A stretch of 20,260 nucleotides of DNA. Origin: Hominenteromicrobium gallistercoris. Lineage in GTDB: Bacteria > Bacillota > Clostridia > Oscillospirales > Acutalibacteraceae. The notes under the pieces are model-generated. The model had not been told where the DNA came from. It saw nothing but the letters and a program-made list of their open reading frames with translations, and searched no databases. The stretch covers positions 1-20,260 of the forward strand of contig DWXR01000022.1 of NCBI GenBank assembly GCA_019119145.1. Direction: 5' to 3'. The position numbers and the translations under genes are program-made. Below, piece by piece: positions 13,693 through 20,260 of the stretch. Positions within the stretch are counted from its first letter, which is position 1; every line of letters starts with the position of its first letter.

Positions 13693-14451
13693 ATGCTCTA
13701 CAACCAGCGCGTGGAGTTTGTGCTCCAGCAGCTACAGCTTCAGTCTACAGTTAAGGTCAGTGATCTCAGCCGGCAGCTGCAGGTTTCGGTCGACACCGTC
13801 CGCCGGGACCTGAAGGCCATGGAACAGCAGGGCCTCATCCGCTGCGTGCGCGGCGGCGCGTGCATGCCGGAGTCGAGGGTCTCCATGTCCGATTTCACCG
13901 GCCGCGAAATCATCCACAGCGACCTGAAGCGGGAGGCCGCCCGAAAGGCCCTCGCGTATATCCACGAAGGGGACGTGGTCGCGCTGAACTCCGGCACCAC
14001 CAATACGGTTCTCGCGCAGGAGCTGCTTTCGCTCGGCAAGAAATTCACCGTGGTGACCAACAACTTTGCCGCGGCCAGCGTGCTGCTGCAGGCGCCCCAG
14101 ATTCGTCTGGTGCTGGTGGGCGGCCAGCTGGACCCGCAGGAGCGCTCAACCTACGGCGCCCTCTGCGAGCAGGAATTTGCCAAGTTCCACCCGGATCTGG
14201 CGCTGCTTTCGATCAACGCGGTCAACTACCGGGACGGCTACACCGATTTCCGCATGGACGAGATCGGCGTAATCCAGCTGCTCGCCGCGCGCGCCCGGCA
14301 GGTGCTGGCGGTGATGGATTCCAGCAAGCTTGGAAAATGCTCGAAGCGGCAGGTCCTCACGCCCGAGCAGGTGGACTATCTGGTGATGGACAGCCGCGTG
14401 CTCCCCGAGGTGCGGGAAAAATACGAAAAGAAAGGCATCGCCATCGTGTGA
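13693..14451 (+). CDS. DeoR-family transcriptional regulator, probable phn operon regulator
   Basis: This 252-residue protein has a DeoR-type N-terminal winged helix (HTH at about 20-43, recognition helix SVDTVRRDL at 32-40) and a C-terminal DeoRC sensor domain (from about 75) with the effector-site segment NSGTTNTVLAQEL. Family members usually sense a phosphorylated metabolite and repress adjacent genes. Here a phosphonate or phosphonoacetaldehyde would be a plausible ligand, but this is inference. ATG 13693 is chosen over upstream in-frame codons because GAGGG lies at 13678-13682. The gene has its own promoter and terminator and sits directly upstream of the phnX promoter with its phased repeats. 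Phosphonate genes are more often controlled by PhoB, GntR or LysR types, so the pairing is less usual. Confidence 0.88.
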   Translation: MLYNQRVEFVLQQLQLQSTVKVSDLSRQLQVSVDTVRRDLKAMEQQGLIRCVRGGACMPESRVSMSDFTGREIIHSDLKREAARKALAYIHEGDVVALNSGTTNTVLAQELLSLGKKFTVVTNNFAAASVLLQAPQIRLVLVGGQLDPQERSTYGALCEQEFAKFHPDLALLSINAVNYRDGYTDFRMDEIGVIQLLAARARQVLAVMDSSKLGKCSKRQVLTPEQVDYLVMDSRVLPEVREKYEKKGIAIV

Positions 14452-14470
14452 ATGCTGTTGAATCTGCAGG

Positions 14471-14505
14471 AAAGCCTCTGGTCTGTGTATGGGACCAGAG
14501 GCTTT
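14471..14505 (+). terminator. Rho-independent terminator after the DeoR gene
   Basis: A perfect 13-bp stem, AAAGCCTCTGGTC (14471-14483) with GACCAGAGGCTTT (14493-14505), is followed by a T-rich stretch with seven T residues further on (14513-14519). Confidence 0.85.
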
Positions 14506-14542
14506 CTTACGCTTTTTTTACAATGCTTTTACGGCTTTTCGC

Positions 14543-14572
14543 TTGTTGTTGCACGCATTTGCGGCGTATAAT
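14543..14572 (+). promoter_or_regulatory. Promoter of the phosphonate operon
   Basis: There is a perfect -10 TATAAT (14567-14572) with a weak -35 TTGTTG (14543-14548) and an 18-base spacer. The spacer holds two TTGC boxes exactly 10 bp apart (14549 and 14559), the inverse of the downstream GCAA repeats. This design suggests regulated expression. Confidence 0.7.
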
Positions 14573-14580
14573 GCGATTGT

Positions 14581-14620
14581 AAACAGCAATAAGCAGCAAA
14601 AAGAAGCAAGTAAACGCAAC
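14581..14620 (+). repeat. Four phased decamer repeats, candidate DeoR operator
   Basis: Four consecutive 10-base units, AAACAGCAAT, AAGCAGCAAA, AAGAAGCAAG and TAAACGCAAC, lie between the -10 box and the phnX ribosome binding site. The core (A/C)GCAA recurs at exactly 10-bp steps (14585, 14595, 14605, 14615), one DNA helical turn, so all copies face the same side. Some DeoR-family regulators such as AgaR bind arrays of short direct repeats. Binding here is inferred from geometry and position. Confidence 0.65.
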
Positions 14621-14633
14621 GAGGTGTTTTGAA

Positions 14634-15443
14634 ATGGATCAACAGCAGATCGAACTGGTGGTGTTTGACTGGGCCGGCACCACCGTGGACTACGGCTCCA
14701 ACGCCCCGAGCGCGGTGTTCGACCGCGTGTTTTCCGCGTCGGGCATCCACCTGACCCGCGCGGAGATCAACGCCCCGATGGGCATGGAGAAGAAGGCGCA
14801 CATCCGGCAGCTGCTCTCCTGCGCGTCCGGCAAAAAGCAGTGGGCGGAGAAGTACGGCCGTCCGTGGAACGAGGCGGACGTTGAACGGCTCTACGAGGAA
14901 TTCGAAGCCACCCTTTCCAAAGTGGTAGAGGAATACAGCGCGCCGCTGCCCGGCGTGCCGGAGACCGTGGCGGCCCTGCGGGAGATGGGGCTTAAAATCG
15001 GCTCCACGACAGGGTACAACGCGCGCATCATGGAACAGGTGATCCCGAAGGCCAGGGCGCTCGGCTATGCGGCCGACTGCGTCGTCACCCCCGACGTCAC
15101 GGGAAAGGGCCGCCCCTCGCCGTTCATGCTCTACGAATGCATGCGGCAGATGAACGTCTACCCGCCGTGCCGCGTCGTCAAAGTGGGCGACACGGTGGTG
15201 GATATGGAAGAGGGCAAAAACGCCGGGGCGTATGCGATCGGCGTGCTCACGGGCTCCAACCTGCTGGGCCTGACGCAGGAGGAGTACGACGCGATGGACC
15301 CGCTTGCGCTGAATCGGAAGAAGAAGGAGGCCGCCCTCTGCTACCTGCATGCCGGGGCGGATCTGGTGATCGATTCCATCCGGGAGCTGCCTGAGGCGAT
15401 CGCGGTGCTGAACCGGCGCATGGCAAAGGGGGAAGCGCTGTGA
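14634..15443 (+). CDS. phnX: Phosphonoacetaldehyde hydrolase (phosphonatase)
   Basis: This 269-residue HAD-superfamily enzyme cleaves the C-P bond of phosphonoacetaldehyde to acetaldehyde and phosphate. The nucleophile is D12 in VVFDWAGTTVDYG. The Schiff-base lysine K53 in APMGMEKKAHIR falls at the same number as in the characterised Bacillus cereus enzyme; this lysine separates PhnX from other HAD phosphatases. TTGYN and VGDTVVDMEEGKNAG are HAD motifs 2 and 4. The ribosome binding site GAGG (14621-14624) lies just after the phased repeats. It is the first gene of the phosphonate operon, and its stop overlaps the next start by four bases. No 2-aminoethylphosphonate transaminase (PhnW), the usual source of its substrate, is present in the operon. 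Confidence 0.95.
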   Translation: MDQQQIELVVFDWAGTTVDYGSNAPSAVFDRVFSASGIHLTRAEINAPMGMEKKAHIRQLLSCASGKKQWAEKYGRPWNEADVERLYEEFEATLSKVVEEYSAPLPGVPETVAALREMGLKIGSTTGYNARIMEQVIPKARALGYAADCVVTPDVTGKGRPSPFMLYECMRQMNVYPPCRVVKVGDTVVDMEEGKNAGAYAIGVLTGSNLLGLTQEEYDAMDPLALNRKKKEAALCYLHAGADLVIDSIRELPEAIAVLNRRMAKGEAL

Positions 15444-16567
15444 ATCGGTATTACAACCCGGTGCGCACCGTAGAGGGGGACGGCTGCCTGAGCCGGTTGC
15501 CCGCGGTGCTTGTGGAAATGGCGCTCCCCGAAAAGCGGGTGCTGGTGCTGGCATGGAGCCGGCAGGCGCTGGAGCACCCCGCGGTGGCCGCGCTGTTGGA
15601 AGAGGACAGCGGCTTTCAGGCAAAGGGCGTGGTGTTCACGGCGTCGAACCCGACGGTGGAGCAGCTGTTTCAGGTCTGGCAGGAGACGCAGGACTTCGCG
15701 CCGGAAGCGGTTGTCGCCATCGGCGGCGGCAGCGTGCTGGATGTCGGCAAATCCCTGTGCTACCTCTACGGGCGGGATCTGAAAAGCGTGCAGGACGTGC
15801 GGGAGGCCGTCGCCGGCGGAAAGCTGCGGCCCGCCGCCCGCTGGATCGGCGTGCCCACCACGGCGGGCACCGGCAGCGAGGTCACCTGCTGGGCCACCAT
15901 CTGGGACCCTGAGCAGGACTGCAAGCGCTCTCTGGAGAGCCATGAAAACTACGCGTATGCCGCGCTGGTAGACCCGGCGCTGGCCAAGGGCATGCCGGTC
16001 AAGCTGGCGGTGTCCTCCGCATTGGATGCGGCGGCGCACGCCGTGGAGAGCTACTGGGCCAACCACACGAACGCGGTGTCCCGCGGTCTGGCGCTCGAAG
16101 CGGTCGCCACGATCATGGGCGGCATCGACGGGCTGCTGGAAAACGCGCTGGCTGCCCACGAGGCCATGGCCCGCGGCAGTCTGCTGGCCGGCCTCGCCTT
16201 CAGCAACACGAAGACGACCGCCTGCCACTCGATCTCCTATCCGCTGACCATGCACTACGGCATCCCCCACGGCGCGGCCGTGGCTATGCTGCTGGCTCCG
16301 GTTCTGAAATTGAATGCGCCCGCGGTCCCCGGCGTGGACCGGCTGCTTGAGGCCCTCGGCGTCCGGGACACTGCGGACCTGAAAGCGCGGGTCGACGGCC
16401 TGCTGAAGCGTTCGGGACAGCCCTCTGCTTTGAAAGACTGGGGCGTGCAGCCCGACGACCTGCCCCGTCTGGCCGCCCTGGGCATGACCCGGGGCCGGGC
16501 GGACAACAACCCTGTGGCGCTGGACGCGGAGACGATCCGCGAGCTGCTGCAATCCATCTACGCGTAA
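15440..16567 (+). CDS. Iron-containing alcohol dehydrogenase, probable phosphonoacetaldehyde reductase/HEP dehydrogenase
   Basis: This 375-residue group III (iron-dependent) alcohol dehydrogenase has the NAD(P) motif AIGGGSVLDVGK (GGGSVLD at 95-101) and the metal ligands D196, H200, H263 and H277, the same spacing as in FucO. It starts with GTG overlapping the phnX stop (AAGGGGGAAG upstream), so it is translationally coupled to PhnX. Three roles fit: reduction of phosphonoacetaldehyde to 2-hydroxyethylphosphonate (as in PhpC), the reverse oxidation that would feed PhnX, or reduction of the acetaldehyde made by PhnX to ethanol, regenerating NAD+. The sequence alone does not decide; coupling to PhnX and the absence of PhnW keep the oxidative direction attractive. 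Confidence 0.85.
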   Translation: MNRYYNPVRTVEGDGCLSRLPAVLVEMALPEKRVLVLAWSRQALEHPAVAALLEEDSGFQAKGVVFTASNPTVEQLFQVWQETQDFAPEAVVAIGGGSVLDVGKSLCYLYGRDLKSVQDVREAVAGGKLRPAARWIGVPTTAGTGSEVTCWATIWDPEQDCKRSLESHENYAYAALVDPALAKGMPVKLAVSSALDAAAHAVESYWANHTNAVSRGLALEAVATIMGGIDGLLENALAAHEAMARGSLLAGLAFSNTKTTACHSISYPLTMHYGIPHGAAVAMLLAPVLKLNAPAVPGVDRLLEALGVRDTADLKARVDGLLKRSGQPSALKDWGVQPDDLPRLAALGMTRGRADNNPVALDAETIRELLQSIYA

Positions 16568-16592
16568 CACCATCTGTCAGGAGGAAATCACG

Positions 16593-17560
16593 ATGCAATA
16601 CAGATATAAAAAGAACGAAAAGAAGAACGGCAGAAGACTTTCCGCGCTGTTCCTCGGCGCGCTGCTCACCGTCAGCGTGCTGACGGGCTGCGGCGGGGAC
16701 AGCGGCGCCGCGGCGGATGAAAACAACCCCGGCGGCGAGGACGGCGTGTTCACCATCGCCTATGCGCCAACGAATCGAACACCGAGGCCGCCGACGCGCG
16801 TCAGGGTCTGGCGGAGGAGCTGCAGGAGGTTCTCGGCTGCGAGGTGGAGGAGATCCAGGCCAGCGACTACAACGCGATCATCGAGGCGCTGCGCACGGGC
16901 AATGCCGATATGGCCTATATGGGCTCGCAGGCCTTGGCGCTGGGCGTGGAGCGCACCGATCTGGAGCCCATCGTCATGAAGGCCGAGGAGGGCGACCCGG
17001 AAAGAGTGATCTACCACTCGGTGCTCATCGCCAGAGCGGACAACGACGAGATCAACTCCATCGAGGACATTCAGGGGAAAACGATGGCCTTTGTAGACCC
17101 GGATTCCACCTCCGGCAATCTGGTGCCGACCGCGGAGATCATCCAGGCGTTCCCGGATGAAAACCTGAATTCCGACATGCTCCACACGAACGGCGACTTC
17201 TTCGAGGCGGTCAGCTTCTCGGGCTCGCACCAGGCGGGGCTGCAGGCGGTCATCAAGGGCGACGTCGATGTGGCGCCCATTTCCGACCAGATTCTGGCCT
17301 CCGAGATCGCGAACGGCGCTGCGGCGGAGGGCGACGTCAAGATCATCCATGAATCCGGCGCGATTCCCGCGGAGTGCATGGTCGTGGCGGAGCATGTGTC
17401 CGACGAGGTCCGCCAGACGCTTACGGACTTCCTCACAAGCTACGACAACGAGCAGTATTTCACCGACGTGATCAAGGTTCCCGGTGCCCGGTTCATCGAG
17501 TGCGACATGAGCGACTACGAGGACATCATCGAGCTGAACAAGATCATCAACGAGTTTTAA
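16593..17560 (+). pseudogene. phnD: Frameshifted phosphonate ABC transporter substrate-binding lipoprotein
   Basis: This is a PhnD-type phosphonate, phosphite or phosphate binding protein of about 322 residues if repaired. It starts at ATG 16593 after AGGAGGAA, with a signal peptide and lipobox VLTGC (Cys33). The frame reads FTIAYAP and then breaks: the family sequence continues as NESNTEAADARQGLAEELQE in another frame from 16769. One base is missing between 16768 and 16769 (expected CCN AAC for the conserved Pro-Asn-Glu). The rest is intact to the stop at 17560, including YNAIIEALRTGNADMAYMGS and VDPDSTSGN. The break falls outside any homopolymer. As written, translation would leave only about 59 native residues. 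Sequencing error or a recent mutation both fit. All other operon genes are intact. Confidence 0.9.
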
Positions 17561-17584
17561 GCGCGACATTAAGGAGAGATCGGC

Positions 17585-18367
17585 ATGGAAACACTTCTGC
17601 GCTTCGATAACGTATCCAAGCAATATGCCAACGGGGTGCATGCCCTGAACGGCGTCAGTTTTGACGTGGAGGAGGGCGAGTTCATCTCGGTGATCGGCCC
17701 TTCCGGCTCGGGAAAGTCCACCCTGCTGCGCGCCATCAACCGGCTGATCCCGATCAGCGGCGGCAAGGTGCTGCTTGAAGGGGAGGCGGTCTCCCAGCAG
17801 CACGGGCGCGCGCTGCGTGCCCTGCGCCGGAAGGTGGGCATGATTTTCCAGAACTACAATCTGGTGTACAGCCTGTCCGTACTGCAAAATGTGCTCCATG
17901 GCCGGCTGGGGTATATGAGCGGCCTCAAGGGGATCTTCGGCCTCTACAGCGAGGCGGACAAGCGCCAGGCGCTGGATCTGCTGGAGGAGCTGGGGCTTGG
18001 GGAATTCAGCTACAACCGCGCGTCGGATCTCTCCGGCGGCCAGAAGCAGCGCGTCGGCATCGCCCGGGCCATCATGCAGGGGCCGAAGCTGCTGCTCTGC
18101 GACGAACCCATCGCTTCGCTGGACCCCTCGAGCTCCAAGACCATCATGGATCTGCTGCGCTCGATGACCCGGAAGCGGAACATCGCCTGCATCGTCAACC
18201 TCCACCAGCTGGATGTTGCGCTGCAGTACTCCACGCGGATCATCGGCCTGAGCAAGGGCGAGATCGTCTTCGACGGCCCGCCGCAGCAGCTCGACGACGA
18301 AACGATTCAGCGCATCTACGGCACCACCCGCGAAAACCTGATGCTGGGAGGGAAAGACCATGCATAA
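17585..18367 (+). CDS. phnC: Phosphonate ABC transporter ATP-binding protein
   Basis: This 260-residue PhnC-type ATPase has Walker A GPSGSGKST (residues 38-46), Q-loop IFQNYNLV, the signature LSGGQKQRVGIARAI, Walker B LLLCDEPIASLD and the H-loop histidine in VNLHQLDVA. ARNIAC-like divergence is absent, so it looks fully functional. The PhnC subfamily is supported by the order PhnD-PhnC-PhnE-PhnE and by the segment VLHGRLGYMSGLKGIFGLYS, typical of this group. The GGAGAG ribosome binding site lies a few bases before ATG 17585. The gene overlaps the first permease by eight bases, so the subunits are co-translated. Confidence 0.92.
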   Translation: METLLRFDNVSKQYANGVHALNGVSFDVEEGEFISVIGPSGSGKSTLLRAINRLIPISGGKVLLEGEAVSQQHGRALRALRRKVGMIFQNYNLVYSLSVLQNVLHGRLGYMSGLKGIFGLYSEADKRQALDLLEELGLGEFSYNRASDLSGGQKQRVGIARAIMQGPKLLLCDEPIASLDPSSSKTIMDLLRSMTRKRNIACIVNLHQLDVALQYSTRIIGLSKGEIVFDGPPQQLDDETIQRIYGTTRENLMLGGKDHA

Positions 18368-19160
18368 GCGCATTCCGCTCATCGCCCGGGACCTGAAGCG
18401 GTTGTACACCGGCTTCCTGATCGCTGCGCTCGCGCTGTTCGTCCTGTGCAGCTGGCTGACCGAGTTCAACCCGATGACGCTCATCGCAAACGGCGAGGCC
18501 TTTGTGGAGTTCATCACGCAGGACTTCCTGCCGCCGGCGCTGCCCAAGGCGAGCCGCATCCCCGGCGTGCTGGAAAGCGTCGTGGTCACGCTGGCGCTGG
18601 CGCTCTCCTCGACGACGGTGGCGGCAATCCTCGCGTTCTTTGTGGCCCTGTTCGGCAGCGAGAAGGTCTCGCCCTTCCCGAAAGCGGCGAAATTCGTCCG
18701 GGGCTTCGCCACGTTCCTGCGCAACATCCCCGCGCTGGTTTGGGCGTTCATCCTGTTTTCCTCCCTCGGCATCGGCACGGGCGTCGGCTTTGTGGCGCTG
18801 TGCATCACGAGCTTCGCGTTTCTGGTGCGGGCCTTTGTGGAGACGATGGAGGACGTCTCCGAGGACTGCGTGGAGAGCCTGCAGGCGGTGGGGGCCAGCT
18901 TCCCCCAGCGGGTGAGCCAGGCCATTCTGCCCTCCTGCCTCAGCGGTTTTCTTTCCTGGTTCCTCTACAGCGTGGAGGTGAATATCCGCGCCTCGACCAT
19001 TGTGGGTATGGTCGGCGGAGGCGGCGTGGGCCTGACCCTGTTCTCCTACATCAAGAGCTTTCAGTATGACGTTGCGTTGAGCATCATTCTGCTGGTGGCG
19101 CTCATGGTCATCGTGGTGGACCAGATTACCGGCAAGCTGAGAAAGGAGCTGTTGAAATGA
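18360..19160 (+). CDS. phnE: Phosphonate ABC transporter permease 1
   Basis: This 266-residue PhnE-type inner-membrane permease has about five to six hydrophobic helices, the first at roughly residues 17-37. The EAA-like cytoplasmic loop that docks on the ATPase is visible as VESLQAVGASFPQRVSQAIL, followed by a family ending with VGMVGGGGVG. Its ATG lies inside the last codons of phnC (eight-base overlap), with GGGAGGGA just upstream. Its stop overlaps the second permease start as ATGA. The two PhnE copies together probably form the heterodimeric channel. Confidence 0.9.
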   Translation: MHKRIPLIARDLKRLYTGFLIAALALFVLCSWLTEFNPMTLIANGEAFVEFITQDFLPPALPKASRIPGVLESVVVTLALALSSTTVAAILAFFVALFGSEKVSPFPKAAKFVRGFATFLRNIPALVWAFILFSSLGIGTGVGFVALCITSFAFLVRAFVETMEDVSEDCVESLQAVGASFPQRVSQAILPSCLSGFLSWFLYSVEVNIRASTIVGMVGGGGVGLTLFSYIKSFQYDVALSIILLVALMVIVVDQITGKLRKELLK

Positions 19161-20026
19161 ACCTGCAATACTCGAGCGAATCCGGCTCCGCGCTGGAGCT
19201 GGAAAAGGCGGTCTCCCTGCCGCGGGAAAAGCCGGGGCGGCCAAAGCGCATCCCGGTGAAGTGCCGCCAGCGCAACCGGTTCATCCCGGCTTTCCTGATC
19301 GGCGTGGCCGCGCTCTCTCTGGCCAGCCTGCTGTATCTCGGCATCGACTGGGGCAAGATGGCATCGCGCATCCCGGACATCGGCGTGGTGTTCTGGGACC
19401 TGGCCCATCTCGACTTCTCCAATATGGATTTGATTCTCTCTTCTCTCGTCGAAACGGTCTCCATCGCCGTGCTTTCCCTGTTGTACAGCCTTGTCCTCGG
19501 CGTGCTGTTCGGCATGCTGGCTGCCCGGAACGTGTTCCGGATCCCGGTGCTTTCCGTGGTCACGCAGGCGTTCTTCACCTTTCTGCGGGCGGTGCCCACC
19601 CCGGTCTGGGTGCTTTTGATGCTGGTCTGCCTGGGCATGGGGCCCGAGGCCGGCGTGGCCGGGCTCTGCGTCCACACGACGGCGTTCTTTACAAAGTCGT
19701 TTGCCCAGAGCTTTGAGAGCATCCCGCAGGAAACGATCGAGGCGCTGGAGGTCACCGGCGCCAGCCGCCTGAGCATCTTCTGCAACGCGATCCTGCCCGC
19801 GGCCTTTTCCCAGATCGTGGCGTGGGCCGGCATGCGGCTGGAAACGAACTTTTCCGAGTGCGCGATCCTCGGCATGGTCGGCGCGGGCGGCATCGGCTAC
19901 GTGATCTCGAATTCCCTGCAGGGGTACGATTACGGCACGGCCGGCGTGGCGATCCTGCTGGTGTTCCTGATCGCCTACGCCATCGAGCGGCTGTTCGTGG
20001 CCATCAAGAAGAAGTTTAACAGCTAA
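19157..20026 (+). CDS. phnE: Phosphonate ABC transporter permease 2
   Basis: This 289-residue second PhnE-type permease carries an extra hydrophilic N-terminus of about 45 residues before the first helix (FIPAFLIGVAALSLASLLYL). The EAA-like loop reads IEALEVTGASRLSIFCNAIL, followed by NFSECAILGMVGAGGIGYV, both conserved in PhnE. It starts in ATGA overlap with the first permease and is the last gene of the operon, which closes with two hairpins downstream. Two distinct permeases per transporter are common in Firmicute phosphonate systems. Confidence 0.9.
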   Translation: MNLQYSSESGSALELEKAVSLPREKPGRPKRIPVKCRQRNRFIPAFLIGVAALSLASLLYLGIDWGKMASRIPDIGVVFWDLAHLDFSNMDLILSSLVETVSIAVLSLLYSLVLGVLFGMLAARNVFRIPVLSVVTQAFFTFLRAVPTPVWVLLMLVCLGMGPEAGVAGLCVHTTAFFTKSFAQSFESIPQETIEALEVTGASRLSIFCNAILPAAFSQIVAWAGMRLETNFSECAILGMVGAGGIGYVISNSLQGYDYGTAGVAILLVFLIAYAIERLFVAIKKKFNS

Positions 20027-20100
20027 ACCCGACGCGCCGCAGGGCGCGCAGGAAAACCGGACAAGCCGCACAGGCGGCACCGAAAACAGAAAACACAAAA

Positions 20101-20127
20101 GCGGTCGGCTGCATTTCAGCCGACCGC
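20101..20127 (+). terminator. Hairpin after the phosphonate operon
   Basis: The 11-bp stem GCGGTCGGCTG (20101-20111) pairs with CAGCCGACCGC (20117-20127) around CATTT. AAAA precedes it and only TTC follows, so it is weaker as a terminator for the + strand than the next hairpin. Confidence 0.6.
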
Positions 20128-20139
20128 TTCAGCCTGTAG

Positions 20140-20178
20140 AAAAACCTGCTCCGGCAATTAAGCCAGAGCAGGTTTTTT
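20140..20178. terminator. Strong bidirectional terminator
   Basis: AAAAACCTGCTC (20140-20151) pairs with GAGCAGGTTTTT (20166-20177), with an inner GGC/GCC pairing. T6 follows on the + strand and A5 precedes it, so it could also end a convergent gene beyond the window. I see nothing further in 20179-20260. Confidence 0.85.
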
Positions 20179-20260
20179 GCTTGGAAACGAAAGCGGAAAC
20201 GGAAAAAGCATCAAAACAGCAGCTACACTTTTCCCCCATCCTGTTTGTTTTCCGCCATCC

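Noticed and set aside
16593..17560. Programmed ribosomal frameshift in phnD
   Set aside because: No slippery heptamer or stimulating structure is evident at 16768, the family is not known for recoding, and a simple one-base deletion restores the conserved sequence.
16760..18925. A 721-codon open frame on the minus strand
   Set aside because: It crosses phnD, phnC and phnE in antisense and has shadow-like composition.

Overview
The window reads as a high-GC, Gram-positive anaerobe of the Clostridia, possibly Oscillospirales. Supporting signs are a T-box tRNA-sensing leader, AGGAGG-type ribosome binding sites, oxygen-sensitive Fe-S fumarase subunits, a TagGH/Wzm-Wzt-type surface-polymer exporter and several promoters close to TTGACA-17-TATAAT. 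The species cannot be fixed from the sequence. Every gene I accept is on the + strand; the long minus-strand frames are shadows of high-GC genes.

Region 1 (1-3611): a soluble FrdA/NadB-like flavoprotein followed by the two subunits of a class I fumarase, a C4-dicarboxylate module. A terminator follows, then a small PQ-loop/SemiSWEET-like membrane protein and a second terminator. Region 2 (3612-5649): a decayed SnoaL/DUF4440-like fragment, a strong promoter, a possible 19-residue leader peptide coupled to a DUF1275 membrane protein, and an Mrp/NBP35-type Fe-S carrier with its own promoter. Region 3 (5665-8406): a full T-box leader controlling one monocistronic gene that encodes an HTH-cupin-acyl-CoA synthetase fusion. 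This is the most unusual regulatory arrangement in the window.

Region 4 (8407-13594): a diacylglycerol-kinase-family lipid kinase, an ABC-2 polymer exporter (permease and ATPase) with a DUF4358-like lipoprotein, then TcdA (cyclic t6A formation) and a lactonase-family beta-propeller. Region 5 (13630-20180): a phosphonate island made of a DeoR-family regulator and an operon of phosphonoacetaldehyde hydrolase (PhnX), an iron-dependent alcohol dehydrogenase and a PhnD-PhnC-PhnE-PhnE transporter, closed by a strong terminator. Three points stand out here. The operon has no PhnW transaminase. phnD carries a one-base frameshift. Four decamer repeats in exact 10-bp register lie between the -10 box and the phnX ribosome binding site, with two inverted copies inside the core promoter, which suggests the DeoR operator.

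No tRNA, rRNA, CRISPR array, insertion sequence or prophage gene was recognised.
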